Positions 22,693-36,199 of a stretch of 64,000 nt of DNA are shown piece by piece (positions within the stretch are counted from its first letter, which is position 1; the number at the start of each line of letters is the position of its first letter). The position numbers and the translations under genes were made by a program. Under the pieces are notes generated by a model. It did no database searches. It was given only the letters and a program-made list of their open reading frames with translations, and was not told the DNA's origin. Source of the DNA: Heliocidaris tuberculata (Eukaryota > Echinodermata > Echinoidea > Camarodonta > Echinometridae); the NCBI GenBank assembly GCA_025618425.1, contig CM046845.1, positions 34,126,277-34,190,276 on the forward strand, given 5' to 3'.

Positions 22693-24243
22693 CCCCTCTC
22701 TCTATCTCTCTCTTTCGATGTCAAAAGGTATAATCTGTTCTCATCCCTCATCTTCTTTCAGAGAGTTTTATCATTTGACCTTATTATCTGTTGTGAATCA
22801 CGCCAGCTAATTAACTCAATTTACCAGGCACTGCTTTAAACCCTAGGACAGGCAGGACATTACAGGGACAAATATCAAATATAGCCTTAAAGCAGTAGAT
22901 TTTTAATTGTAATTGCAACATTTATGTATGGTAAATGTCCACTTTATTTGGATTGATTAAAGGAAATATTGATCCTTTGAATCTTGTGTGAAATTTGATT
23001 CTCAGGATTATCCTCTGATCTTAAATTGAAGTCATTATACAGAAATGCTGAAATAATGATGGAAGCACCAGTTGGCATAAGGTTTGTACTTGTTCTGGAT
23101 TACTAGATATGAATGATTTCTTCAATGGTATTATTTACTTTTAATCTGAAGTAATGAAAAAGCACAGAAATCATGAATTTGAGAGGAATTGAGTATTTCT
23201 CCTGACCTAATTACAGTTTCCACCCACTACTCATTTCATAAGAATTTTACATAAAATATCAAATCAACACAACTGTACTAAATACGTGGAAAGAGACAAA
23301 GTTAAATAGGTTTGAAAAGAAAATGGAAGCACTGATGAAGCAAGGTCATAGATGAGTTGGTGTCATGGTGTATGCAAGAGAATAACAATAAGCTTTATTG
23401 TTCTGCAATGAGCCAAACAGTGCCAACATACACACATCTATACAAAGACACCTGCTAGCAATCATTCCACCAACCTTAAAGAAATCGCATTGAATTATTT
23501 CTACCAAGAAAACAAGCTGAAGTCAAGGTATAGTATAATTATTGGGTTTTTGTATTGAAAAAAAAAAACCCATGAGAAGTCTTGTGCTTTATATGTTCAT
23601 GAAGTGTGTTGTAAATGGAGTTGAGGTACTTGTATGATCAGAAAGTGAGCTGGAAACCATTTCAATGCAATCATTTACCTGCTAATTGCCTTGTATTGAT
23701 TTTTTCTCTAATAGTCAAAGCCAATAAGTAAAAGGCTGTCTGTATAAGGTGGGCTTTTTCTGACAAATATGGTTTTCTTTGAGTTTTATACTGAAGAGAA
23801 CTATAATAGTTTTCTGATAGAGTTGGTTGGGGAGAAAAGAGATCAATTCATGTAGCTCTCTGCTCAGTTTCTGAGTGCTATTGATGACTATTTAAGATTG
23901 AATTAAATCGTTTCATACAGAATCTTTTCATCTTTATAAGTAATGAAAGAGGGGCATATAAGGCATATTTGCTGAATTTCATATCATAAGCAATATTTAG
24001 ATTTTCAATGAGAACTCTTGAGAAAAAGGGATCTATTAGAATGTTTTGAATGATCTGAACGGCCTCATCAGAATAATTTGTCCATAAATTTTAGGTGATA
24101 AAATGAAAGGTGAACTTACTGGTACGTGACTTCATGTGGTAATTAATGATATGTGAGATAATTAAAAATGTGCAACAGAGAAAGGCTCTAATGGCTTCAC
24201 TCAAATGGTATAACTTGTATGTTCTCAAAATGGTAATTAGTGC
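21161..24243. other. AT-rich non-coding sequence
   Basis: Contains the GA/CT tract pair listed separately. An acceptor-like CTTCTTTCAG ends at about 22761 without a matching donor. A T/A-rich hairpin GGGTTTTT...AAAAACCC is at about 23545-23572. Confidence 0.45.
22387..22715. repeat. GA tract and CT tract in inverted arrangement
   Basis: GA-rich sequence (22399-22498, clean (GA)n near 22433-22452) is followed about 165 bp later by CT-rich sequence (22662-22715). The two tracts are complementary and could pair with each other. Confidence 0.8.
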
Positions 24244-24464
24244 TGACTGAAAAAAGAAGAATTGACAGTATTAATAAAAAGTAGGGGGTTTTTTTTCCCC
24301 ACATTTTACTCTTTCCTTTTAATGATTGTATTGGAGTTCATCTTGACTTCATCTTGACTTTGACTGAAAAAAGAAGAATTGACAGTATTAATAAAAAGGG
24401 GGTTTTTTTTCCCCACATTTTACTCTTTCCTTTTAATGATTGTATTGGAGTTCATCTTGACTTT
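24244..24464. repeat. Tandem duplication, 117-bp unit
   Basis: Copy 1 (24244-24360) and copy 2 (24361-24464) are almost identical, both starting TGACTGAAAAAAGAAGAATT. They differ by a 2-bp difference in the GTAGGGGG/GGGGG run and by an extra 11 bp (a repeat of CATCTTGACTT) at the end of copy 1. Near identity in non-coding DNA points to a recent event and possible polymorphism. Confidence 0.92.
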
Positions 24465-25354
24465 GGTTTGCCACTAGGAATCATTAACCCGAGATACACT
24501 GATAACTTTCACTTTCTACCACCATAGCATCTTTTGGTTGATAAGGTCTGCTTGATGAAGACTAATGTGAGATAGGGGGAAAGAACCCAATGTATTGAGT
24601 AGACTGGGTTATGAGCACAGCGGACAGGTCTGGTAGTATGTGTATTATGTGTGTATAGAGAGTGTGTGTGGATGGTTATCTCTCAATGGCATGTAATGGA
24701 GGTTTACCCAACAGTGATGGCCAAGCCACTAACATTCAAGACTTTGTTACTAGTCACAAAACAGTCCGAGAGTTAAGCCGCATTTGGGGGTAGACTTCCA
24801 GAAGTGGTTTTGTCCTATCACATCTCTACATTGTGGTTTGTTCCTAATATGGAGTAATGTATCCAGGAATTTATCAGTTGTTTGTAGATAGATGAATGTT
24901 ACTTGAATAAAACCGCAGTAGATTATATATACGGTATATGGAATTGTAAAGATATTATTTTCTCCTTAATGTTTTGAAGAACTTATTCTCATCAGTGGAA
25001 GTTAAGGATAGTATGATGGTCAAATGTAATATTTATTAGACTGATTGATGTGCCTGACAGTAATTAATGCACCTGTTGTGGGAAAACCCCAGATAATGTG
25101 TTGTTCTTCCCAGAGTCTCAGTTCCCTTTCAGATGACTAATCTATTTGTGTTGAGCTCGTTGGATTATTTTTCTTGACTATGAGCCAACCAATGTCTCAT
25201 TATCTCAAGCATTATAGTTTGGATTTGTTCTGGGATATGTCAAATAACTTTCTTTTACCTTTCTCTGTATTGTCTCATAAGTATAAGAAATGTAACTGGT
25301 TTGTTTTTCACTTTCATGTTGTATTTGCTCAGTTGAATGCAGAAAATAAAACTA

Positions 25355-25460
25355 GAGAAATAGAGAGGGGGAGAGAGAGAGTGAGAGAGGGAGAGAGAGG
25401 GGGGAGAGAGAGGGAGAGAGAGAGCACAAAAGAAGAGAGAGAGAAAGAGAGAAGAAAGGC
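25355..25460. repeat. GA microsatellite tract
   Basis: Interrupted (GA)n and GGGA runs on the + strand; non-coding low complexity. Confidence 0.88.
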
Positions 25461-26595
25461 TTAATATTCAATACAGAAATGGAAAGTAGCATTTAGGGCG
25501 AGGTGAAATGGATTGTTAAGTGAGAAAAAGAACATAGGAAATGGGAAACCCTGCAGATATGAAGATAATGATGAAGAAATATAAATTTAAAAGTACCAGT
25601 AATAAACCTTAAAGGAAAGAAACAAGAAAGAAGCAGCAGAGAGGGGGATGGAGAGGGGTAAGAAGAGAACTTGAAAAATGATAGTAGATATTGATAGAAG
25701 ATTGGCTTGTTTTGATAATGGATTCAGGGAGATACTCATTACTAGATGATTAAACCCTGGACCTAAGTTCCAAAGTCCTTTTTACACCTGACTGCCTAGA
25801 TTGCTGCACTTGTTTTGTATTAGGAGGTTTACATACGGATGCCCATTATCAGCATGGCGGGGGAATGAAACAGGTGTCAGGAAACCAAGGCTTGAGTTGA
25901 TGGTGTTTACTCTAGCCATTGACTATGACCTCAGCTTGTCCTCAATGCACTACCCTAGTCTAATATCTCAGACCATATTTATTCTTATACCGTGACCCTG
26001 ATTTCAGCAAACCTTACTGATCTGCGAATTGATCTATAATAGGTCTACATCCTTTCTATTTGCTAATATTCATCCCCTAGTTTTGTGCTTATGCTGCTTT
26101 GTTTTGTTTTCTTTGGTCATCAAAATTTGATTGCATTTTCTTCACTAGTTTTTGCTGGTATTGCAACATGTGTATTGATTTTTAATGATTGCTGCATGTG
26201 TAGGCCTAGATATATTTCTATATTTCTGAACCATGGCTTGGCATCCTGTGATTGGACTTTTTTTTTCCCTTCTAATTTCTTCTGCTGAAGGGGAGCAGTG
26301 TTGGATAGAACAATGTCATAGTTGTCATGACATCATAATTATTTGATGTAATATTATTCATTGAGATAGGTGATAGAGGCTAGAGGTTTCATACAATGTT
26401 TCGGGCACTGTTCCAGGTCCGCATTATGTCATCATTGTAGTGTCGTGCTGGCATTGAAATGCCTGAACTTTTAGACTACTCATTCACTTCCAGAACATGG
26501 ACAGCTGGGGTAGGTCACATGATCTCTGGCATTCTTGGAGTCATGTGATCAAGATCATGTGCTTGTAGTAAGAGATGGGGATGAGGAGGATGAAA

Positions 26596-26621
26596 GGGGG
26601 GAGGGGGGGGGGGGGGAGGGG
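26596..26621. repeat. Poly-G tract
   Basis: Twenty-six bases that are all G apart from two A, with a longest uninterrupted run of 14 G. Confidence 0.9.
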
Positions 26622-26800
26622 CGTGTAATGCTCTATATCTGAAATAGAGTTGAGATGGTATGAAGATGTAGACCTAAACAATTTGTTCAAAGATAATTAA
26701 ACTGCATCTCCTTTGACCAGACAAATTAGTGGAAATTTGAAGATTTTTTCATCTCTTTTGTTGCAAGTATGTACTTTGCTTTCATTGGTGTAAAATAATA

Positions 26801-26882
26801 TCACCACCACCACCACCATCACCACCATCATTATTTATCATTATCATCATCATTGTCATCATCATCATCATCATCATCATCA
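26801..26882. repeat. ACC and ATC trinucleotide repeats
   Basis: CACCAC repeats (26801-26829) pass into (ATC)n (about 26837-26882). The Asp-rich minus-strand peptide here is a repeat artefact. Confidence 0.9.
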
Positions 26883-29800
26883 ATGACTTCCTTCTTGCAG
26901 TAGTTTATGATTTTCAAAGAGTTTATTTTGTTGCATGGGATCACATCGTTAATTTGAATGATGGATGATGGATCTTTCCCAAACCACCTCAGTGAGGGTT
27001 CCCACGTCTGGCAATCTCTACTAATCACCACTCAGCGGCAAGACTGAAAGAAAAGCGACCGATCATCATAGGCTGGTAGATGACCTCACCCTTGACCCCT
27101 CTACATTGACCTTTCTCTAAACCACCCTGCTTGATTGGATGGTTGGTTGGTCACCATCTTGTAATTGGGCTACCATGCTCTCATATCTCAAGATTTTGAT
27201 TCATATTTTGGTACATATTTTGATGCAGAATAAAATGTAATACAATATAGGCTTTGTTAGATACTTACACTAAAATAACTACTTAACATTTAGGTATTAT
27301 TTAGGGTATTATGTAGACTGGTACTGTGATGACTATGCCCCCTAGGTGCCATGAAGTAGTCATATCCATTGCAGTAAGTAAAATTTTTAAAATTGACCAG
27401 TGTCTTTAAGTTCCCCCAAACCATGGTCCATAATTGCAGTGAAAGTTAAAGAAATGAACATAATCAATGTTTTTCCCTGCAATATTAATGGCTTAGTGTA
27501 GGTTATGTTCTATTCTCAAGCCAAGGAAATAAGCCTATCTCATAAATATAAAGTAATGCAATGCTGTCTTTTGACCTTGATGACTTCCACTTTGGATTAC
27601 TTTTTAAATAGGAAAATACAAATTCTTCATTTGATCTTAACAGAATATGAACTGCTTTCAATTAGTTTGATGTATTGTTTTAATTCAATTCCTCTGGTTA
27701 TGCGCAGTTTGGGGGTGTTGACATAAATGCACATTGATACTTTGAATTGCCTCTAATATCAAATGATCAATACCTGTCATTTCGAAATCATTCCAAGAAC
27801 CATAGACCCAAAAGTTTAACTGAAAAAAAAAGTAATTACGGGCCACAAGAAATGCAATGAAAGTGAATAGTGCCTGTTGCTAGTAATTAGAATCTATAGC
27901 CTAAGCTCAAACCACAAATGTAAGCTTCCCACAGTAGCGTGCCCTCGATCATCTCTCTTTAGACCCTAGCTGTCAGAATCGGGCAACAGAGTCTGTGACA
28001 ATTCTTTCTTCAACTTCCCCCATGCAGTATTTGTCATAATCATTACCATGAAGAGGTTTTGTGACAAAAGACAGAGGCTGCGAGTGTCCTGAGAAACGAA
28101 ACCTTGATCTTTGGTGGCCTATCAGTGACCTTAATGTCCTTATGTGAGGTAATGAGTTGCTCACTGACAGTGATTCCTGCTTTGTCTAATTGAATTCAGT
28201 TTACAGCCAGAGGAACACTGCTGTGCCCCTCACCATCTACCCAGACAAACTTACTCCTTAGTCTTGGACAATTAGACCCTACGATATGACCAGACACTCG
28301 TCAAATTGGTACCGATAGAAAGAGATAAACGTTGATGAAAACTGTAAAGAAGTTCATAACAAAGTTTTACAAACTTTTTACCTGCCATTTTGGAGACTCT
28401 CACATGTTTGGACATGGTGCCCTTATTGAAAAATCAGAATTAAATGCTGTACCTCTAGAAATCAATCAATAATCAAGAGAGGAGGCCTAATCTAATATCT
28501 AATTGAATATCTAAGAAGCTAAATATATACAACAGAGAAACATACTGCTCATCATTATTTATTGAGGGGGTAATATACTGCTCAGTTGTGTTGCCCCCCC
28601 CCCCCCCATCTTGCCCCTTTCCTTGCTCCCCAGTTTTGTTTAAATCTCTCCCGGCATCTCCAATTTAAATGCCTTTATTACAAGCTACACTTCTTAGTTT
28701 TAGAACAGAAAGATATATATTTTTGTAGTAGATATTGCTATTTCTCAAGATAGTTTAGCCTGTTTGTGTCAAATCATATATGCATGAATTATCTTGAAAT
28801 ATTGTTTTTGTTTTTCAATTTGACATAAGGTTGTTAACCAGGATTGGTTAGTATTGAATCATTTCCTCCAACTCTTTACCCTTCTCTTGTCATGTCGTAT
28901 AACCGATTTTCCATTGCACTTGATTGAATCATCTGTCATTATAAGGTGTACCTTCAACATGTTTTACAGTCACTGGCTGTTATGGAATGTTGATAGTTTA
29001 AAGTGGTCTTTGGATGAAGACTAGCCATTAATTCTCCCCTCTACCTGGGCCTCCTCATCAGACATGAGAAGATATCAAGAGGTAACTCAAAAGATGAGAA
29101 ATAATAGCTTCACTTTGTGACCAAAAACCTGTCTAGTTAGAGCTAATATTCACTGTGTCAAAACGCAGACTGGTCTTGTTTTGGACCTACTGATTGTTGT
29201 CTGATCCCGAGTACTTTCGGTTTGTTTGCCAGTAGTGAAGTGACACAGCCTTTCATAATTATCCTCATTTCTAATAGAGTCGACTAACACAAAAGCACTT
29301 GGCTGGGACTGTTGGTGGGTATGTTTCTATGGAAAAGACAGAGATGAAATTAGACACGTCTGCAAAAAAGAAAGTTTGTCCCTGTTAGCCACCATCTTGG
29401 GTTGTGAGGATTATCAGAGGTTTGGAGCGGGTGTGGATTAGCTATAAATGCTCGGAATGGGAGCAGTTAATCTGATGATTTTAGACAGCTGAACAGAGTA
29501 TTCCTTGTACTCTTCCTTCCTCTTTTTCCCATCTTGATATCCCCCCTCTCTCTCCTTCTCTCTCTTACTCTCTTTCATGTCATCTCCTTCTGTCCAAATG
29601 TGATATAGCCATAAATATCAAGCCTTCATCAGAAGCACACATACCAGAGTGGAACAATCTCCCTGCTTGAGAAATAATTGGCATTTCAGAGTAATGAACT
29701 TGATGAAGCAAATGTGCCTGCCTGCCTTCAGCGTCATTACTTGCTCTGTACATTCTAATGATAGCAGGGATTACTCAATTCTACTTTCATGTCGGGATAT

Positions 29801-32800
29801 CACAGTTGCTTTAAGAGCTCTCCGGGCCTACCTTCACAACTTTTAAGTAATTAAGAGCGCTTTTAAATGGGTTTTACCATTAGCATTCATTTTTCCCAAA
29901 TGCATCACCAATTACAGAAGAGGCCATAAAAATATAATTACTTTGTTTGTGTGTTTATAACAATTTTACCTTTTCAATTAAGCTGGCTAGATTGGAAAGC
30001 TTCCACATGGCCAGTTTTTAATGATGGGAAAAACTTAAACTGAGCCTGAATAACCAATTATGAGTCAAACGTTGACCGAGCAGAGTTAGATGGGAGACAC
30101 ATGTAGTATGGGAAAGAAGAAGTTTTGGAAGACAATGTAGATGGTCCTTTTACAAGACCAGGAGATTGGAGTTTAGCTTGGTTGCCATGGCCCCCTAGTC
30201 TAATTAGCCCCTGACCCCAATGCCTCTGTCACTGCCAAGACTATGGGGTCTAATCACCGCCAGATGGGGCACACTTCATCAAGAAATAACCAAGAGTTGG
30301 GTAGAGAAAGAGAGAGAGAAAGAAAGAACCCATGTAAGCTAATCAACCTCATCTTTGGCCCAGCATCTTGAGGTCAGGCAGGGTCACGCTCCTCCATTAT
30401 TTATACAATCCAGAGAGGAATTTAGCGAGGTAGCGCTCTTGATTGGATTCTGGTACATTTCTCGTTGTCAGATAACGCATAAACAATCCATACACACCAC
30501 CATATATTCCCATACATTACAATTCCGTCTCTTGTTTCCCTCATTTTTTCCCTCCCTGTTTTCATAACTACGCTTTTCTTTCAGGTCTCTCCCTCGTTCT
30601 TTTTTTCCTTTCGCAACTCTGAGACAAACAAAAAAAGTTAATCACTTCGTGCCCCTGGCCCTGTAATCTGCGGGTCCTTTCATAGTAAGCATAGAGTTAC
30701 ACATATTTCTGTCTGGTTTAATTTATCATGCATGGACCCTGTTTGTATAGAACCTTGTCTGAATAGGTAAATGGGTAGCGTACAAAAGGGCTCAGTAGTG
30801 AGCATATAATGCCTTGCACCACTATTATGACTTGCAGTCAGTCGTCAGCAGATAATGGTGTAAATCATAAGATACCATTAAATCATTGGAAGATCCGCTC
30901 AAACTTAATGACTTGTGCTTAAAGATTCCATTGTCTCCCTGCTGAGGCAGCCCGTTCCTCGTTAACAAGGTACCCATTAAACTGCTCTTTTAGCTTCTGA
31001 TTGTCATTATGATAAACTTTATTCTCTTCTTACAAATTCAACGATTTGTTAGTCTGCCGCTGAAGAGGCCCAGTATTACTATTCTTGAGAAACACTACTG
31101 TAGGAATTGGTAGCTTATTACAATTTCAGTACTGTTATCAATAAGTTATAGTTTAAACTAATTCCAATGTGTCATTATAAACTTCTCAAGAAGTTAGTCA
31201 AGTTTCCTACCCAGAAAAACCTGATTACTGAATGTGTGAATTTTTATGAATATGCCTACAAACCATCCGTGTACCAAGTTCATCTGTGTGAATAGTTTGA
31301 CAGAAGTGATAATGACATGATGTGCACCATCTCTACTTTCATGGATTGCATCCTTCCTCAGTGGTAGTGCGAATGCAATTCTCATCTTTACCATCTGGTT
31401 ACGCCCCTCCCAAGTGCTGCATGAAAGAAGAAGCAAAGATGAGAAAGTTGGTAATTGATTGTGCTAGGGCTGCAAATCAGCCAACTTGTGGCATGATTCT
31501 TCCTTCAAGGTCACTTTAAGGTCATGGTTTATTTAGTTTTGCCTGCAGTGCACCAGAAAATGATTTGAGATCAGCTAGACAAAGACATCTTCGGTTTGGA
31601 GCTGTTTTAGCAAGAAACCACAGAAGTGATTATCTTCCATTTTCCCCTTCTCTCTCTCTCTCTCCTTCCTCTTCCTCTGCCTTCTCTTGCTCTCATCTCT
31701 TTCTCTCTAATTATCTGTTCATCTCACACTCTTTCATTTATCATCTCCTCCTTTCTCTCATCTCCATTCTTCTTCCTTCTTTTCTCAATGACTCTCTCTC
31801 ACTTAAATTCACCCTTCCTCTTACAATTGTTATTTTCTTCTTGTAGGATTTGTGTTTTGTAAATAAAATGATGGTGGCTGTTGTGATGATGGTGAAGAAG
31901 TTGTTGGTGTTGGAAGTAGTGGTGGTGATAATGAAACAAGCATGTAGGATGAAAGCATTGTTAAGCATCAAAATAGTGATACAATATCATTGTGATAGCA
32001 GAGATAATGATTTATATAGGCCTATTTCCTATCAATCTAATTCTTCAATATTTAGCCGAAATTAATGATATCACCTTCCCTTATGACAGAACTTTCAAAC
32101 AGGTACAAGACCAGTTTCCAAGCACCAAGATCTTCTCTGAAGAGTCTCATTTCACTTATAGTAATAAAACATTAACAGGATATTATTTGATCTGTTTATA
32201 TATTTCTAGTTTAAACTTAAGTCATGTGTTAAATTTGAAAAACATGTTCAATTTTAGTTTGTAATTGGAACTTCTGATATTCTATGTGATATCCGTGATC
32301 AGTTCTTTGTAAAGTATTTGTGAGAAGGAAGACATTAAAGATGGGCCATGCTCGTGGGTAATTAATACCAGCTGTGTTGCCAACTTAGTGATGGCATCAG
32401 CGGTCTTAATAAGCATCCCGTGGGAGTGAAATCTGAGAGATGGAATGTCCGCGTAATATCCATTTTGGTCCCTCATGTCATCTTTTATACTTGTCAGAAT
32501 CTGGAATGAGGAGGAGGGAGTGAAGGGGGCCATTCTTTGAGATGTCAGAATAATACTTACAGATCAGTAGTGCTAAAGTTTCTTGATTGACCATGAACAG
32601 TCAAGAAATAAAAGCTTTGTTTGTGATGTAAGAGACAGAGATGGAGGGAAGAAAAGAACTGTATAAATATATCTTCCAAGTTTTACCATTTATTTTCAGA
32701 GTATTAAACTGATTACCGGTAACAATATGAATTTCAGAAACCTATTGTTTAATCTACTTTTCTAAAGCAGAAGAGAACTATGTTTAAAAGCAGAATATGG

Positions 32801-32958
32801 TGATTTTTCTCAAGCAGATTTTGCATTTGTATCCAAAGGTGATTTATACATTACAATGAAAGATTTGAAAGCTTTATTCTTGTTGAATAACTCATCAAAT
32901 GTTCTTAAATTTGCAATGCGGTGTTAATTGTTATAATTTGTTTCTTCTTTTTTTCCAG

Positions 32959-33022
32959 ACATACCTGCAGCCCTTACAAATAATTAACCATTCTGTTGCT
33001 CAGTGGGACCAAGATACACAAG
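32959..33022 (+). other. Candidate internal exon, gene unknown
   Basis: A 64-nt block follows TTCTTCTTTTTTTCCAG, a very strong acceptor, and ends CACAAG|GTAAAT. Only the frame starting at the first base is open (21 codons; peptide begins TYLQPLQIINHSV). The phase does not join directly to the candidate exon at 4503-4598, and it cannot extend the ZFHX frame because of the stop at 57748. It may be an untranslated leader exon, an exon of another gene, or a false positive. Confidence 0.28.
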
Positions 33023-35308
33023 GTAAATATAAAGTGATAATAATATGTGATTTTAATATCATAAAGAAAGATGTTTTTTTCATACTGTCGATTACTTGAC
33101 TTCTTTCGTGGAAATGGTCTCATCTACCAGTAAACGTAGAATATCTCCATCTGGATCTATAACTGTAAGACTGGTGTGGTTATAGACCTGTATGACTTTA
33201 CTTTGGTCTTGTGATCAGTGGAGTTGAAGACTGTTTGTAAGCATCTATGGAAAGCTTGAATATTAACTGACCTACAAAGATTACATGTGGGACTAGTAAC
33301 AGTAACACATGATCAGTGAAATGCTTTATTCAAGGATTGCATTGGATTTATCCAACTCATATGGTGTGTTTCATTTATCACAGACAAATATGGGCTGTTT
33401 CATAGAGCCAAAGTCCTTTAGCTGTTGTGATTTTTCTGATGCTGTTAACAGTATTGATTCTGGCAGGATGTGACTATGTTGAAGATAGGCGTTTCTCATT
33501 GGAAAACAAAACAAAACAAGGTTACTAGAGATATTTTCATTTTAATTTGATTAGAAATTATAGTGCAATGTGTATTTTCTTCTTGCGACATCAAATACTA
33601 CTACTAAATTAGTATTTACCATCAGCTGTTACAGTGAACATAGATTATTTTGTAGAAGTCTATTATTTAACTTTATTTAGGTGGAAAACCTTCCAGTAAA
33701 CAGAAATTTGCTTACTCCTTTATGATCCTTCGTTCTCTGGCTCTCTCTCCCTCTCTCGATCTTTTCTCCCTCTCTGATTTGTTCTTCTTTCATCTTTATC
33801 TTCTTTTCTCTGTCATATTTCTTCTATCTATCTCTCCCCCTCTCTCTTTCTCACTCTCTTTCTCTTTCTGTGTCTTGCTGTATCTCCATCTCTCATATTT
33901 CATCCCTCATCCATTTTCTATATACAGCTATTTTATAAAACAGAACTAGCTTTAGATATGTTCCAGCAAAGCAACTGTAAATATAAAGCGATTAACTTGA
34001 ATTGATTCTCATAGGTATAGAATTAACCTTCTTCTCATTTCTAGGAATTTTCTCTTACCTGACAAGCTGTTTTTGCTTCATTCTCTGCCAAGAAAATCAA
34101 TAAGAAGAGCATTCTACATCAAATTCATAGTCCCATGTATTCAGTTTCATGAAGGATTTGTTGTGCTCTCGATTATCCATCAAAATCTCCCTGAGATTTT
34201 GTAACTAGTCTTGCAGCTGCCCTGCCGCAAAATGTGTGCTACTTGCAACATGAACTTAGGGCGCGCTGAGATTAATTTATTGATCTCTGCGCACTCCTTT
34301 ATTCATAATTCAGATGGAAAATTCATGGGACCCATGTATCTCAGTCACGTTGTTGCATAAATCCTTTTTATGTGCATGATGAAAAACAGACAAGAAACTC
34401 CTCCTGAGATCTTAGCATTGATGTTGAATGTGAGTTATCCAATCAGAGACTAGGTGTAAGCCTCCAAATAATCCTTCATGTATTTGTTGAAATGCCACTT
34501 GTTTTTCCTGGAATTTGAAGAGGATATATTTGCCTGGAAGTCTTTGATCTAACCTAGGAAAAGAACTGTTTAAAAATATCACATTCTGGCTTATTTCTTT
34601 TAATAGTCTTAAAAGCAGCAAAGCAAACAACTAAGAAGGAAATGAACCATTTTAATTGGTTTATGTGATCCTATTGAGAAGAGACTTTGATTTGAATGAT
34701 AGATACAGGTTGAGCTAGTTTTAATGAGATAAATCATCAGGGCCTAATCAGTAGCAATATAATCTAATTCTAATTCTTTCTTGTACACCTAGAAGAAGGT
34801 TCCCTGCTAATGTAGTTCCCCAAATAATGAAGCATTCATTATTAAAATTCCAATTACATTCAGCATGCATTGCAATCATTGAAACATTTGTGCCTCATTA
34901 TGTTTGCCAATTACCTCTCTCTCTCTCTACTTTCTTCTCACCAAATGCAATAAACATTAGAGCAACATTCAAGCCATCATCAGCATTAATTAGACGGAAC
35001 TCGTTAGCAGATGGTGGCAGCTGCTAATCTCTAAGACAATTATTTTGCTCCTGGTTTATATTCCTTAAGCAGGGATGAATGGGACATACATTTTATGTTA
35101 AGATGGAAGAATTAAACTGTCCACTATGATTAGTGTTCTGCATGTAATGTGCCATGGTGATAATGTTCACTTCCCTCCTCGTATGAGAGTGTGGGTGATT
35201 CCAACAATATCTAATCTTGGTGAAATCTTAATGCCTTGGAAAAGAAGCTCTGATTCTTCAGAATTCAAGATTAACTTTATATTCAAGATATACAGGATCA
35301 GTTCACAA

Positions 35309-35342
35309 AGATAGGTCACTGAAACTGAGATAGGTCACTGAA
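35309..35342. repeat. Direct repeat containing TAGGTCA
   Basis: AGATAGGTCACTGAA occurs at 35309-35323 and again at 35328-35342 (19-bp period). Each copy has an extended nuclear-receptor-like half-site TAGGTCA. Confidence 0.6.
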
Positions 35343-36138
35343 TACAGTAAATATTCAACTACATGTAGAAATATTGAAGGATCTTTTTTGCTTGAATTTC
35401 CATGTTAATCCTCATGTTCAAATATAAGAAATATTTAGGTTTGAATATTGCATTTGAAATGAGAATTGATTGGGATAAAGTATTGAGAATAATTCCCTGC
35501 TTTCTATTTCAATTCTATTTGTTTTCTTTACGTAGTACTCTAACCACTTTCGCTTTATAGCCATCTAATTGTGTATCAGTGTAAAAAATACTTTTTTGTG
35601 CACGGGAGGGCTTTTTGGCTATGGAGTTGAAAAGTGATTTCTTCACAGTGATTTTTGATTTTTTATTGTTTTTTTTTTAAACTAGAGCTATTTTGGAGCT
35701 TTCCTGAGCTGAATCGCTCACCAATCCATGTATAATTTATTTGCTCATATGTATGTTGTTTGTCCAAAATATCTAAGATATATATTTCAAGAGGAATTAA
35801 AAGTATTTTCATGGATAGAATGCTTGAAACTAGTTTAGCTGTTGATAAATGAGATTAATATACAATGTAAGAATCAGTCATAAATACATGTGAAGTGCAC
35901 ACATTGACATGCATTCATACACTGCTGAGCAAGGAATGCAAATCTATGCAGAGAAATATTTTCCCTTCTAATTCAAGCGTCTGATGAAGCACCCGTCGCC
36001 TAGTTCAAATTCGTAAGTTAATTATGCAGATGATGACGCTGTGTTTATATGAGGCAGTTAATCAACTAAAGTGGTGTTAGGACGATGCGCAAGTGACAAG
36101 CGTGAAATTAATCGCCGCATGCACTCATGTTGTTATGA

Positions 36139-36199
36139 AGGGAGGGAGGGGGTGGGGTGGGGTGGGGGGGAGGTAGGACATGAATGTGGGGGGGGGGGG
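36139..36199 (+). repeat. G-rich tract with G-quadruplex potential
   Basis: Consecutive G runs separated by single A or T (GGGAGGGAGGGGGTGGGGTG and onward to 36171), followed by an 11-13-G run near 36187-36199. More than four G3 runs within about 30 nt fits the standard intramolecular quadruplex pattern. Confidence 0.85.

Larger units (their letters stand above)
24465..32958. other. Non-coding sequence
   Basis: No supported gene. An E-box cluster with TCACATGATC (26515), TCATGTGATC (26541) and GATCATGTG (26554) is present. 29640-29880 and 32281-32545 are repeat-free, motif-dense blocks (the latter with GGGTAATTAATACC and CAGCTG) that look like candidate conserved non-coding elements. 31640-31850 is CT-rich. 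Confidence 0.4.
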
